Of a DNA stretch of 64,000 nucleotides, positions 26,925 through 37,899 are shown in pieces. This DNA comes from CAIRTM01 sp963723235 (GTDB lineage Bacteria > Desulfobacterota > WTBG01 > CAIYCZ01 > CAIRTM01). Both the position numbers and the translations under genes were made by a program. Position 1 is the first letter of the stretch. Every line of letters begins with the position of its first letter. Where the stretch lies: NCBI GenBank assembly GCA_963723235.1, contig CAVRPV010000019.1, forward strand, positions 62,001 through 126,000. Reading direction: 5' to 3'. The notes below the pieces were generated by a model, which was not told where the DNA came from, ran no database searches, and was given only the letters and a program-made list of their open reading frames with translations.

Positions 26925-28314
26925 ATGAGCGAAGTATTACAGGAAATGCTTGAAAAGGCCCGCAAAGCGCAGGCAATTGTCGAACATTGGCCCCAGGACA
27001 AGGTTGATGAAATGGTCAAAGCTGCGGCTTGGGAAATGATCAAGCCGGAACACGCCGAAGAATGTGCGAAGCTGGCAGCGCAGGAAACCAAAATGGGCGT
27101 GTATGAAGATAAGTACGCCAAGCACCGCAACAAAGTACTGGGCGCCCTGCGGGATATGGAAGGTGAGCAATCCACCGGCATCGTTGAAGAAAACAAAGAA
27201 AAGGGCATTTTCAAGGTCATTAAACCCATAGGCGTTATCTTCGCGCCGACGCCCTGCACGAACCCGACGGCGACCCCGGCGGTTAAAAGCATATTCGCGC
27301 TGAAATCACGCAACGCCATTATCTTCGCGCCCCACATGCTTGCCCGGCGCTGCAGCGGCAAAACGGTCGAGTTCGCCCGCGCCGGCCTCAAAAAAGTGGG
27401 CGCGCCCGAAGACCTGATCCAGATCATGGACAAACCCTATATTGAAGACATCCAGAAAATGATGTCCATGTGCGACCTTGTCGTTTCCACCGGCGGAACC
27501 CAGTCGGTTATAGCCGCCTACTCCAGCGGCAAACCCGCTCTCGGCGTGGGCGCCGGCAACTCGGTTATGATCGTGGACGAAACCATTGATCCGGTCGTTG
27601 CCGCGACCAAGATCGTTGCCAGCAAGACCTTCGACAACGCCACGTCCTGCTCGGCTGAGAACAACGTTGTCATCCAGGAGTCGGTTTATGACAGGTGCCT
27701 TGCCGCGCTGAAGGAAAAGGGCGGCTACCTGTGCAACGCCGAAGAGAAGGCAAAACTCAAAGCCGCCATGTGGCCTGACGGAGTACATATCGAGGCCAAA
27801 GTGGTCGCCCGCCCGGCAGTGCGTATCGCCAACAAAATAGCCGGTCTGAATGTTCCCGAAGATACGAAATTCATCATGGTACTCGGCGATGCTCCGGTTG
27901 AAAACGACAAATTTGCCGATGAAAAGCTCTCGCCGGTTATGACCGTCTGGAAATATAAGTGAGTTCAGCGATGCCATTGAGTATGTCAAGCGCATTCATG
28001 CCGTCAGGGGCCGCGGGCATTGCGCCGGCATTCATACAAACAGTGATGAGCGCGTCAGGGAACTTGCCGAGCAGGCGCAGGTAAGCCGCCTGATGGTCAA
28101 CCAGCCGCAATGCCTTGCCAACAGCGGCGCCTTCACCAACGGCATGCCCTACACCATGACCCTTGCCTGCGGCACCTGGGGCAACAACAGTTCCAACGAT
28201 AACATAACCTGGCGCAACTGGGTTAACTACACATGGGTATCAAGCCCGATTCCGGAAAACAAGCCCGATGAGGAAAAACTGTTCGGCGCGCACTGGAATG
28301 CCCATGGCAAATAA
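26925..28314 (+). CDS. CoA-acylating aldehyde dehydrogenase, EutE/SauS-like (frameshifted)
   Basis: The family oxidises acetaldehyde or sulfoacetaldehyde to the acyl-CoA, or the reverse. The first 346 residues include the N-terminal helical region, PIGVIFAPTPCTNPTATP and VSTGGTQSVIAAYSSGKPAL. The catalytic Cys is in FDNATSCSAENNVV. Near 27955 an extra A changes the frame, and the protein continues FSDAIEYVKRIHAVRG to the family-typical GGHCAGIHT-like end and TWGNNSSNDNITWRNW. The restored length is about 462 residues, normal for SauS/EutE. The similarity suggests sulfoacetaldehyde dehydrogenase, but substrate cannot be read from sequence. An acyl-carrier gene follows by 38 bases. Confidence 0.82.
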
Positions 28315-28352
28315 GCATTGTCACTAACGCTTTTGAACAAGGAGGCACATCA

Positions 28353-28592
28353 ATGGACAAACAGGAAATAATCGAAAAAGTATCCGGTTTTCTGCGCAAA
28401 GCAACCGCCAAGCCAGACCTTGAAATCGATCAGGATGCCAAGCTTGTTGATATGGGGCTGAATTCCTCAGGCCGCCTCGAGCTGTTTTCCATGATCGAGG
28501 ACGAGTGGGATCTGATGCTCAATGAAGACGACACCGATGAAGTTTCCACCTTCAACGATGTGATCGCGCTGGTTGAAAAAGAACTCGGCTGA
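28353..28592 (+). CDS. Acyl carrier protein-like
   Basis: This is a 79-residue acidic four-helix protein with a strong AAGGAGG site. The phosphopantetheine attachment motif, usually GxDSL, appears as MGLNSSGRLELFSMIED; the second Ser of LNSS is the likely attachment site. The C-terminal helix pattern VSTFNDVIALVEKEL matches ACPs. It directly follows the acylating aldehyde dehydrogenase and is ended by a strong terminator. That pairing hints at handling of a carrier-bound acyl group. It is not next to fatty acid synthase genes. Confidence 0.75.
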   Translation: MDKQEIIEKVSGFLRKATAKPDLEIDQDAKLVDMGLNSSGRLELFSMIEDEWDLMLNEDDTDEVSTFNDVIALVEKELG

Positions 28593-28624
28593 GCTTAGAC
28601 AGCCATTTATACATCCTGTATGCA

Positions 28625-28658
28625 AACGCCGACCCGGCATCCGGGTCGGCGTTTTTTT
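28625..28658 (+). terminator. Rho-independent terminator after the ACP-like gene
   Basis: The stem AACGCCGACCCGG / CCGGGTCGGCGTT with a tight AT-containing loop is followed by seven T. Confidence 0.92.
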
Positions 28659-28823
28659 ATGTTGGTAAAAAGACGCAATACATGATTGCTGCGCAATCGC
28701 AAAGGTTGGGTTTTTATGTAGTGGCAACAGTCGATTTTTTTTCGCTATACTTACGATGTATCAATACTCCCATTGCCGACAGCATCGCACATATCCGCGC
28801 CAAAACCTCCACAAGGAGAAGCC

Positions 28824-30059
28824 ATGAACTGGATCGGATTTGTCAGGCTGATGCGTTCCATCTACGGCAGAGAACTGCCCGACCTGCAAAAAATTCAGGA
28901 TCAGGGCCTGCTTGCGGTCAAAATCGCGCAGGTGTTCGCCCTGCGCATTGATTTTCTCAACCGCGAGAAATGCCAGCACCTGGCACGCCTGTACCGCCAC
29001 ACGGTTGAAATCCCCGCTGAAGACATGCACCGCCTGCTGCGCTACTATACGGATGATGACTTTGCCGGACACTTTGCCTCCATCGAAGACAATGCCCTGG
29101 CATCGGCATCGGTCGGACAGGTGCACCGCGCGCGCCTGAAAGGCGGTGAAGAGGTAATCATCAAGCTCATCAAAGCAGACTGCAAAAAACAGTTCGTGCG
29201 CGACGTGCGCTCCATCAAGCGCCTGTTTCAGCTGGCCATCATGTTCTACCCCAAGCTGCAGAAAGTGGCCGATCCGGTCGGCATCCTTGAAAACATCGAG
29301 GACTACACGCTGACCGAGCTCAATTTGCTCAACGAAATCAAAGGGCAGGATATTTTAAAGAACATCTACCTCGAAAACCGCGACCGCTTTGACCTCTCGC
29401 ACCTCAAGTTTGCCGAGCTGTACCGGGAGCTTTCCAATGAAAATGTGCTGGTCGCTGAATTCATTGAGGGCAAAACATTTGATGAGCTGCTTGAGGAAGG
29501 CCGCATGCCCTACGATCAGTTATTGGAGCTCTTTCACATTCACGGATTCTACATGTTCGTCAACGGGACGTTCCACGGCGACATTCATCCCGGCAACATT
29601 ATTCTCAATGACGGAAACATTTATTTTGTCGATACCAGCGCCATCAGCCACACGGGCCGAAAATCAGACGCGGTCTTTTTGATTTTTTCACGGCGCCTGG
29701 CATACTGGGACTACGGCGAATGTGCCGCCTGCCTGAACACGATGGCCGAAACAGGCATTACGGGCAAACAGTTCGAGGTTTTCAGGGAAAAGTTCATTGC
29801 GCTCTATGCTGATTTCAAGGAAAGCACGGTATCAAAGGTCAGCCTGACGCAGAAAATGATGGAGACCATCAAGCTGGGCGTACACAGCGGCATGGTGTTT
29901 GAGCGGGGTATTTTCGCCATCATCAAGAGCCTGATGTATCTTGACGGCATGGTGCTGCGCTGTAATCCTGATGCGGTGCTGCTGCGCGACATGCGGGCAT
30001 TTATAGGTGACACGCGAAAAATTATGGAAGAAGTCCTCGCAGCCGATCCACCCGTGTAA
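28824..30059 (+). CDS. ABC1/UbiB-family atypical kinase
   Basis: UbiB/ADCK proteins are ATPases of the protein-kinase-like fold linked to quinone biosynthesis. The start at 28824 follows AAGGAG. The 411-residue protein has an N-terminal KxGQ-like helix (LAVKIAQVFALR, with Ala for Gly). It also has the A-rich loop SASVGQVHRARL, the ATP-lysine in EVIIKLIK, and the catalytic loop FHGDIHPGNI with VDTSAISH in place of the DFG. The usual C-terminal membrane helix is not obvious. No quinone pathway gene is adjacent. Confidence 0.85.
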   Translation: MNWIGFVRLMRSIYGRELPDLQKIQDQGLLAVKIAQVFALRIDFLNREKCQHLARLYRHTVEIPAEDMHRLLRYYTDDDFAGHFASIEDNALASASVGQVHRARLKGGEEVIIKLIKADCKKQFVRDVRSIKRLFQLAIMFYPKLQKVADPVGILENIEDYTLTELNLLNEIKGQDILKNIYLENRDRFDLSHLKFAELYRELSNENVLVAEFIEGKTFDELLEEGRMPYDQLLELFHIHGFYMFVNGTFHGDIHPGNIILNDGNIYFVDTSAISHTGRKSDAVFLIFSRRLAYWDYGECAACLNTMAETGITGKQFEVFREKFIALYADFKESTVSKVSLTQKMMETIKLGVHSGMVFERGIFAIIKSLMYLDGMVLRCNPDAVLLRDMRAFIGDTRKIMEEVLAADPPV

Positions 30060-30063
30060 GGGG

Positions 30064-30602
30064 TTACCGTGGCTTTGCAAGGCCTCGCACGAGTTCAACC
30101 ACGGAGCCGACATTTTCATCCGGTATTTTCCCCGGCATCACATAGCGCACAACCCCGTCGCGGTCGATGATGATAACCGTGCTTGTACTTGACGCGGCCC
30201 CGTAGTCCTGAAACATCTTCCCGGACATATCAACATAGAGCTGCAGGTTCAACCTGCGCGCATTGTCCTGCACCCCCCGAACACAAAATCCCTTAATAGG
30301 CCAGGGATATGCGAAACAGTCGATAACGGGCACCAGGGCAATGTTGCGGCGGAGGCGCTCATCGGGAGGGAAGGCCTTGAGCAGCGCATCCTTAAAGGGC
30401 TTGTTTAATTCTCTGGTCTCGCGTGACTCACAGGTTATGACAATAACGCTGCCCGCAAGATCTGATGAGCGCAGAACCTTTGAGTCGTCATAGCTCACCT
30501 CAAATGCCGGGGCGGGCTGGCCGGGCTCAAGCGCTTCGGCCCGCACAGGCAACAAGCACAGCACACTAGCGCAACCAGTGCAAAACTATAGACATATTTC
30601 AT
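30064..30602 (-). CDS. Exported thioredoxin-fold protein, YtfJ-like (frameshifted in signal peptide)
   Basis: The body (LEPGQPAPAFEVSYDDSK, VIVITCESRETRELNKPF, TSTVIIIDRDGVVRYVMPG) has the thioredoxin/peroxiredoxin fold without a CxxC pair. This matches the YtfJ type of periplasmic proteins of unknown function. The ATG at 30602 opens the signal peptide MKYVYSFALVALV. One base is missing near 30560, after which LCLLPVRAEALEPGQ continues in another frame. It lies 26 bases after the CrtI-like gene on the same strand. Confidence 0.65.
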
Positions 30603-30627
30603 AATAGATTCCGGACAGGCGGCACCC

Positions 30628-32157
30628 CTATTGAAAATCAGCTTTTGTCGGCAGGGGGCCGGGCGGCGTAAAGGCCACGCCGTGTTTTTTGCACAGCATG
30701 TTCGCGGAAATGCGGGCCGATTCATAAATGGTCGGCAGGCCACTTCCCGGATGCGTGCCGCCGCCGGCGAGGTAGCAGTTGCTGAACTCCTCAAACCGGT
30801 TACGGGGCCTGAAGTACATCATCTGCAGCAGCTCATGGCCGATGTTGAACGTCGCGCCCTGGTAGACGTTGTAATCCTGCTCCCAGTTACAGGCGTTATC
30901 ACCTTGCGCACCTCGATATGATCGCGAAGATCCTTAAGTTCCGTGCGCGCAACTACCTGATCAAGGATCTGTTCTGCGAAACGGTCTTTTTCAGCTTCCC
31001 AGTCAATACCGCTGCGATTGTTGGGCACGGGGGTGAGAATGTAGAGGGCTGATTTGCCCGCAGGCGCCAGGGTCGGATCGGTAACAGAGGCGTTCTGGAC
31101 ATAAAATGAATTATCGCGCGAAAGCTTCAGGCTGTTAAAAATCTCCTCGACATTTCTCTTGTAGTCTTTGAGCAAATACAATGGTGTGATGCGGCATGTC
31201 ATACACCTTGTCAACACCCAGATACATCATAAAAATCGAGCAGGAATAGCTCATGGAATCGAACTTTGCCTGCGTGTACTTTTTCAGTTCTCCCGGAGCG
31301 CATAAGTTGAGCATGGCGTGTGAAAAATCAGCGTTGATAATATAATCATCAGCGCTGCAGAGCTCGCCGCTCTCCAGTTCAACTGCCTTGATAGCACGCC
31401 CTCAATGACCAGACGCTTAACCGGAGTTGAGGTGCGGATGTGAACCCCCAGCTCTTCGCACACCTTTTGCATGGCAAGCGATATGGCGTTCAGGCCGCCG
31501 ATCACATGGTAAATGCCGTGCCCGTGCTCGATATAGGGCACCATGGTGAAGGCTGCCGGGCAGTCCCAGGCCGACATGCCCAGGTACTTGGCCTGGAAGG
31601 TAAAGGCAAGCTTAAGCTGATCGTTGTCAAAATAGCGGCCCAGTTGCCCGAACATGGATCTGCCCAATGACAGGTGCGGCAACGCACGCAGCAGGGCCGG
31701 GCTGAACAAATCAAAAAGTGAAGAATATGGTTTTTGCAAACAGGGGAACAGCATTTCAAAACGTTTCTTTTTCTGTCGCAAGGAAACGCTCATAGCCTCC
31801 CTCGTTGCCGGGAAACAACTCCGCGATCTGCTGCTGCATGTGCTGCCGATTGCTGGTCGGGAAAATATCAAAATCCGGAAAGCGCAGGCGGTACATCGGC
31901 TCAAGCTTCTTCACCGTCATGTAATCCTCAGCCTTGCGGCCGGCCTCCTCGAACATCTCCTTCAGGGTGAAATTCATCATCAGAAAGGTGGGGCCGGTAT
32001 CGAACGTGTAACCGTCAAGGCGGATGGGCGCGTTTCTGCCGCCGACAACAGGCTCTTTTTCGAACACGGTCACATCAAAACCGCGCTTGGCCAGGATCAT
32101 GGCGGACGTCAGCCCGCCGGGTCCTGCCCCGATAACAATCACTTTCTTTCTGGCCAT
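30628..32157 (-). pseudogene. Phytoene desaturase/CrtI-family FAD oxidoreductase (several frameshifts)
   Basis: The start MARKKVIVIGAGPGGLTSAM is a Rossmann FAD-binding motif, followed by VFEKEPVVGGRNAPI, the CrtI-type second glycine-rich stretch. Later pieces in changing frames read FGQLGRYFDNDQLKLAF, GGLNAISLAMQKVCEELG, ALYILTPVPNNRSGIDWEAE and the C-terminal LAGGGTHPGSGLPTIYESAR. The span of 1,530 bases equals a normal CrtI protein of about 505 residues. Frame changes lie near 31765, 31400, 31190 and 30890. The protein-level conservation on both sides favours read errors over decay. Substrate (carotenoid or other polyene/retinol-type) is not determined. Confidence 0.75.
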
Positions 32158-32213
32158 GTCATACCCTTTCCAGGATTTCCATACCGCACAGGATTGTTGA
32201 GTGTTTAAACAAT

Positions 32214-32241
32214 TCTATAAGCCCGCAGGCCTGTTTGTCAA
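32214..32241 (-). promoter_or_regulatory. Sigma-70 promoter of the CrtI-like gene
   Basis: On the minus strand, TTGACA (32236-32241) and TATAGA (32214-32219) are separated by 16 bases. The start at 32157 lies 57 bases downstream. Confidence 0.7.
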
Positions 32242-32290
32242 ACAGTAAAACCTCGCCCGGCATGCAGGCCTGGTCAATGGGTCGCGTGCG

Positions 32291-32621
32291 CTATTTCAGA
32301 ATCCACTGGTGCACAAGCGCCGCGACCAGCCACACGCCGAAGCTCAGGCACAGGACGCTTGGAATCGCGAACTGCTTTTTAAAACAGATAAAGGCCGTCA
32401 GAAAAAACAGGGTGCTCGGCAGCATGCCCCAGAGCGCCCCGTGTGAAGTTCTGCATGAGGACGGAATCGCCCCTGTTCTCAAGATACAGCCACACCAGGG
32501 CGAGCGCGCCCGTGAGCGGCATGACGGTGATCAGCCCGGCTGTTACAGGCACTTTCTTCCCGAGCGCCGTTACCGCAAGAATAATAATTACGATCAGGGA
32601 TGTCTTGATAACAAGCTGCAT
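32291..32621 (-). CDS. DUF3147-like small membrane protein (frameshifted)
   Basis: The ATG at 32621 opens MQLVIKTSLIVIIILAVTAL, the first of four predicted membrane helices. GLITVMPLTGALALVWLYLE follows. Near 32440 the frame changes and the protein continues GMLPSTLFFLTAFICFKKQF and FGVWLVAALVHQWIL. The joined 109 residues match DUF3147 integral membrane proteins of unknown function. It lies between the transporter and CrtI-like genes. Confidence 0.6.
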
Positions 32622-32760
32622 CGCTATTTCCGTTCTTGCTGAGCCGGATCGCTGTCCCCTGTGCAGGACCCGGTGATGGTGGGCATATGATGTCTGATTA
32701 TAAACAGCTGCTGCTGCGACACCTGATCACTGTGCACGCAGCACGGGCGATATAGCCACC

Positions 32761-34546
32761 CTATCCTGCAAAAGGCCAGATCAGCGGCGTGAGCGCCACG
32801 GTTACACAGCCGATCGTCAGGCCAAGCGGAATGCCGATGCGCAGATAGTCCCCGAACCGGTAGCCGCCGGGACCGTAGACCATGAGGTTGGTCTCATAGC
32901 CTATCGGCGTTGCAAAGCTCGCCGAGGCGGCCACCATGATACATATGACAAACGGCATGATGCTAACATCGAGTTGCTCGGCCGTGCGCATGGCAATGGG
33001 GAACACCAGCGCGGCAGCGGCGTTGTTCGTAATGACTTCAGTAGTTATGGCGGTGGCAAGGTAAACCAGCGCCAGCGTGAACCAGGGGTTCGAGCCGGCA
33101 AGGCTCAGCAGACTGCATGCCAGCGCCGCCGCAGCGCCCGTCTTCTCGAGAGCAAGCCCCAGCCCGAGCGCGGCGGCAATGGTCAGCAGCACATCCCATT
33201 CGATGCTGCGCCGCGCGCTTGCATGCGAGCAGCAGCCCGTCACAAGCATCAGGGCTGCGGCCAGCAGGGCGGCATTCAACATGCTCAGCCATCCAAGAGC
33301 CGCCAGCACCACCATGCCGATCAGAATCGCAAAAGCCACCGGAGACTTTTCAACGCAGCGGCGAGGAATCACCAACCTCGCTTACCAGATAAAAATCGCG
33401 GCTGTCCTTCTGACGCGGGATGAACGCGCTTCAACCAGCAGCGTGTCGCCCGGCCGCAGCACGATATCGCCGAGCCTGCCCTGCAGGCGTTCGCCGTTGC
33501 GCGCGACCGCGACCACCACGGCATTGTATCGGTCCCGAAACCGGCCTTCACGGATGGATTGCCCATCAGCGGACAGGTGTTGGACACGACCGTCTCCACG
33601 AGGCAGCGCTCATGCCGCGGCGTGTCAAGCTTGAAAATCTGGTCAGATGCCGGGTGCAGGTCCTGGTAGCCATACAGGGTTTTGAGGGAATCGACATTGC
33701 CCACAAACACCAGGCGGTCGTTGGCCCGCAGCACTTCATCGGGTGCAACCGCGGTAATGATACGGTTGCCCCGGATCACCTCGGCCAGAAACGCGCCCGG
33801 CAGCTGCCGCAGGCCGGCCGCTTCGATTGTTTTATTCTCGATTGATCCGCCCGGTGTAACCTCAAGCTCCAGGGTATATTCACGCGGGTCCGCCACGATT
33901 TCATCAAAGGCCCTGCGCGAGGGCAGCAGGCGCGAGAGCACAACCACAAACAATACCCCCACCACGGCCACGGGCAGCCCTATTTGGTAATTTCAAACAT
34001 GTTCAGCCCGGCGCTGTGATAGCGCGCCTGAAACATGCCGTTAACCACCAGGTTGGTGCTGGTGCCGATCAGGGTACACAGGCCGCCGAAAATCGCCGCA
34101 TAACTGAGCGGAAGCAACAGCCGGGAGGACGGAATACGTATCCGGCGGCACCATTCGCTGACAACCGGAATGAAAAAGGGCGACCACGGGAGTGTTGTTG
34201 AGAAAAGCACTCAGGCCGCACACCGGCAGCATCAGGCGCAGCGCCCTGCGATAGGTTTTCGGACGGCCGAGAACATGCCGGGATATCCAGCTAAGACCGC
34301 CGGTAGGTATCTTTCAGTCCGGAAACGACGCATACAGAACGGGCTGTTGCCAACCCCCTGTGAACTGAATCCGGAAAGAGCTTCAGCAGGATCAAGGATG
34401 CCTGAAATCAGCAATATGCCGAGACCTCCGAGAAAAACATAGTCGGAGGGAAGACGAGTGAATACGAGAACAATAACAATGGTAAGTATAATCCCCATCG
34501 TCATCCAGGCGTGCCATCCAAGCTCGGTCAGTGAAAGAGTATCCAT
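32761..34546 (-). pseudogene. SLC13/DASS-type permease with RCK_C domains (several frameshifts)
   Basis: The pieces, read in changing frames, give an N-terminal membrane part (GIILTIVIVLVFTRLPSDYV, GFSSQGVG) and GGLCTLIGTSTNLVVNGMF, the family TxGTxTNL signature. Central TrkA-C/RCK_C domains include NDRLVFVGNVDSLKTLYGYQ, and a second membrane half has TTEVITNNAAAALVFPIA and ASFATPIGYETNLMVYGPGG. The full span of about 595 residues is normal. This family moves sulfate, phosphate or dicarboxylates with sodium. A good AAAGGAG precedes the start. Breaks lie near 34330, 34200, 33975, 33540 and 33380. Confidence 0.75.
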
Positions 34547-34795
34547 GCTGCTGTCACATCTCCTTTACAACTGGACCCGAAGTTATTCCCCAAGAACTGC
34601 GGCATGGCAACGTAAACCGGCCAATGTTCGCAGCACACATTGTATCGTATTGGCTCATGTCAGGATAGTTTTTTTTGGGTGGAGTCGTTTGCCGGAAGTA
34701 TTCCCCAATCGGTCAGAACAAACCGCCGGCAGCCAGGCGCACCTCCTTCCTGCCGATAGCCGGCCCGCCGGTATTTCCCCTCCCTTACACATAAA

Positions 34796-34822
34796 TTAAC
34801 GCAACAATTCTCTTGGATTAAC
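34796..34822. promoter_or_regulatory. Possible Pho box (TTAAC repeats 22 bp apart)
   Basis: TTAAC at 34796-34800 and 34818-34822 are exactly two 11-bp turns apart; the middle box is degenerate. It lies 125 bases upstream of the gene at 34947. This is the weakest of the arrays described in this island. The rest of 34547-34946 shows no gene. Confidence 0.4.
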
Positions 34823-34946
34823 AATAACGCTTTAAATTATAAGCAACAAAGCATGCTGAAATCAGGCATGTGCAAAAGCAATGATGTCAAAGAACGGTAA
34901 ACAAACAATCGCCTGATAACAAAATTTATGGGAAAGGAAAATCGCC

Positions 34947-35422
34947 ATGGACAGCACAATTGAATTAGTCATTATGCACCATGAAAACATGCGCGTACTC
35001 TATCCGGATGAAGAGTTGATGATTGTGTGCGAATGCGAAGGAGCCGTGTATGACATGCGGATACTGGCCCTGAATGTACTTCGCTCATTCGACCGGAAGC
35101 ACGAGACCTTATTTTTCAAGGGCTTGAGCATCAACCAGCTGCCGTCGCCGTTAGACAAATATAGATGATGTACTGACGGGCTGATTATTCCGATCGGTAT
35201 CAGCACCGAAATAAACGCTGGTTTTCGCGGCACCGCTGGAACATGGCCGGAATATGGAACGCGCACCGTCCGCTGGCTAACGTCATGAAAGTGCTCAAAG
35301 GCCTGCAAATGCAGGAACAGGACACATTCGGCCTAAGCGCGGAGCGTGCAGGCAGAACTGACGAAGAGTTTATCTCAATCGTCAATACCCTCGGAAAAGA
35401 TGTCGACATGCGCTTGACGTGA
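34947..35422 (+). CDS. Hypothetical protein of the phosphate island (two frameshifts)
   Basis: I do not recognise this protein. After GGAAAGGAAA it starts MDSTIELVIMHHENMRVLY and continues DMRILALNVLRSFDRKHETL. Near 35160 and 35176 the frame changes twice; the following frame reads ADYSDRYQHRNKRWFSRHRW, MKVLKGLQMQEQDTFGL and stops at 35422. The joined product has about 158 residues, is soluble and rich in His and Arg. As read, the first frame ends at 35168 (73 residues). A possible Pho box lies upstream. Confidence 0.5.
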
Positions 35423-35436
35423 AATAATTTTTTTTG

Positions 35437-35770
35437 ATGATGCCGTTGAAGACAAAAAGTCTGCTGAAAGAATATTCGAGCCTGCCGCCATTTTCAAAAT
35501 AAAGGTTACCGCCTTATAGCCGTCATCGACAACCGGATAGAGGCCGAACCCGCGCATATATTCTGTATTGATAGAGCCCTGGAGGTGATGCATCTGCAGG
35601 GGCGTGCGGTCAGGGAGATGACACGAATGGATATTGATCCCCGTATGCTTGCCAAACCCGATTTCATGCCCTGGGATCTGCTGAATACAAAAGCCCGCAA
35701 TGAGATTGTACCCAGCTGCGCGTTTGCCAGGCATGACAATCTCAACGTTTTTCAGAATGCTTTAGCATGA
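35437..35770 (+). CDS. Hypothetical protein with IDRALEVMHLQ motif (one frameshift)
   Basis: I do not recognise it. A possible start at 35437 (MMPLKTKSLLK) changes frame near 35468. The protein continues GYRLIAVIDNRIEAEPAHIF, CIDRALEVMHLQGRAVREM, DPRMLAKPDFMPWDLLN and ends at 35770. The strand RLIAVIDN followed by a helix suggests an alpha/beta fold. The core is repeated 524 bases downstream in a second small gene. Confidence 0.45.
35527..35613. repeat. Duplicated coding segment, copy 1 (copy 2 at 36051-36137)
   Basis: Eighty-seven bases from CGACAACCGGA to the RAV codons align without gaps with 36051-36137. The shared peptide pattern is DNR-E-E-AHIFCIDRA-E--HLQ-RAV. Differences are mostly at third positions, which suggests selection on the peptide. 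Confidence 0.7.
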
Positions 35771-35857
35771 CGTGCTGCTCAACCAAACAAACCGGGTTAC
35801 GCATGAACAGGTGCATAATTGCTACCAAACACCAAACCTGCAAGGAGAAACAATGCT

Positions 35858-36141
35858 ATGAACACACACATTCGAAACACTTTCCTGTTCGTTCTGACTA
35901 TAGCAGTTGCGTTTCAATTTGTTGTGGCTGCGTGTGCTTTCCGCAGCGCAATTCTGTTGTCGACTACACTGCCCAGCGATTTCCAGTATTTGGCGATGCT
36001 TATTTTTTAACGGGTATGCTTTCGGGCTCCTGCCGGCCTGACTCGGCATTCGACAACCGGACAGAGCCTGAAACCGCACATATCTTCTGTATTGATAGAG
36101 CCATGGAGATAATTCATCTGCAGTCACGCGCGGTTCAGTGA
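35858..36141 (+). CDS. Small membrane-anchored or exported protein with IDRAMEIIHLQ motif (probable frameshift)
   Basis: AAGGAG at 35842-35847 precedes ATG at 35858. The N-terminus NTFLFVLTIAVAFQFVVAAC is a signal peptide or membrane anchor, possibly lipobox-like. As read this frame stops at 36010. In another frame DNRTEPETAHIFCIDRAMEI continues to a stop at 36141, matching the preceding gene. I infer one broken gene of about 90 residues, but the join is uncertain. Confidence 0.4.
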
Positions 36142-36193
36142 TTTTTTTCCTGACACAGTACGAATACGGATAACAGCCTGACAGGAGAGGACC

Positions 36194-36769
<576 letters not shown>

Positions 36770-36796
36770 ACCTTTCGACCATAGGTGTAAACAACC

Positions 36797-37866
36797 ATGA
36801 ACATCCTGTACGGCGTTCAGGCTACCGGAAACGGCCACATCAGCCGTTCGCGAGAAATCATTACGGCTCTGAAAAAAGCCGGGCACTATGTGCAGACCAT
36901 CGTGAGCGGACGCGAGCCCAGCTCACCTGTGGGACATGGATATATTTAAGCCCTACACCGTTTTTAAGGGCATGACGCTGCAGATTTTGAGCGTGGCAGG
37001 CTCCGGTGTTTCGAGACGGCCCACAACCTTGACATACGGCAATTCTACCGCGATATCCGGTCCTACCGTGCTCCGGTCGCCTTCGACGTCGCCCTTGTCG
37101 ATTTTGAACCGGTGACCGCCCGCATTGCACGTCGCCTGCGTATTCCCAGCATCGGAATCGGCCACCAGTACGCATTCAACTACGACGTTCCTGCCCCGAA
37201 ACGCGATCCGGTTGCCCGATTGATTCTCAAATACTTTGCGCCGACCGACCACGCAATCGGCCTGCACTGGCATCATTTCGGCTATCCGATTCTGCCGCCC
37301 GTGGTTCCCGAGATCACGTGTAATGCAGACCTGCAGACACATAAAATTCTTGTGTACCTGCCGGTTGAGGAGCGCAGCGATGTGGTGCGCCTGCTGAGTC
37401 AGTTTAAGCAGCCACGACTTTTACTACTATACCGACGTCAGCGAAGCACATAACGAGGGCAACGTGTACCTGCGGCCGTTTTCACGCAGCGGGTTTATCG
37501 ATAACCTGAAAAACTGCAACGGCGTCATCTGCAATGCAGGTTTTGAACTGGCCAGCGAGGCGCTGCATGCAGGGAAGAAAATGCTGGTCAAACCGCTGGC
37601 AGGACAACTGGAGCAGCCTTCAAACGCACAGGCAATGCGGAAGCTCGGACTCGGAGATGTGATGGAGCGCCTTGACGCGACGCAACCGGACCTGGCTCAC
37701 GAAATATGCTCCACCCCCTCAACACTATCCCGATGTTGCGCAGCTGATCGCGGACTGGGTCGCGCGCGGCGAATGGAAGGACACGGAGCGGCTTGTCGAC
37801 CGGGCCTGGTCCGATCAAAACAACCGCATGAATCCATGCAGCTCCCCCTTGGAAAAAGTGTCCTGA
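36797..37866 (+). pseudogene. MJ1255/VC2487-family glycosyltransferase (several frameshifts)
   Basis: ATG at 36797 opens MNILYGVQATGNGHISRSRE, the glycine-rich nucleotide-sugar transferase start of this family. In other frames follow FDVALVDFEPVTARIARRL, IPSIGIGHQYAFNYDVP, KILVYLPVEERSDVVRLL, VYLRPFSRSGFIDNLKNC and GVICNAGFELASEALHAGKK with VKPLAGQLEQPSNA. The order and span (about 350 residues) are normal. Function in the family is not well established; a GT-B fold resembling UDP-glycosyltransferases is expected. Position in the phosphate island suggests glycolipid synthesis. Breaks lie near 36930, 37010, 37415 and 37710. Confidence 0.75.
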
Positions 37867-37899
37867 ATCGTCTGCGTAAGCTGTTGATCATATGTCTGC

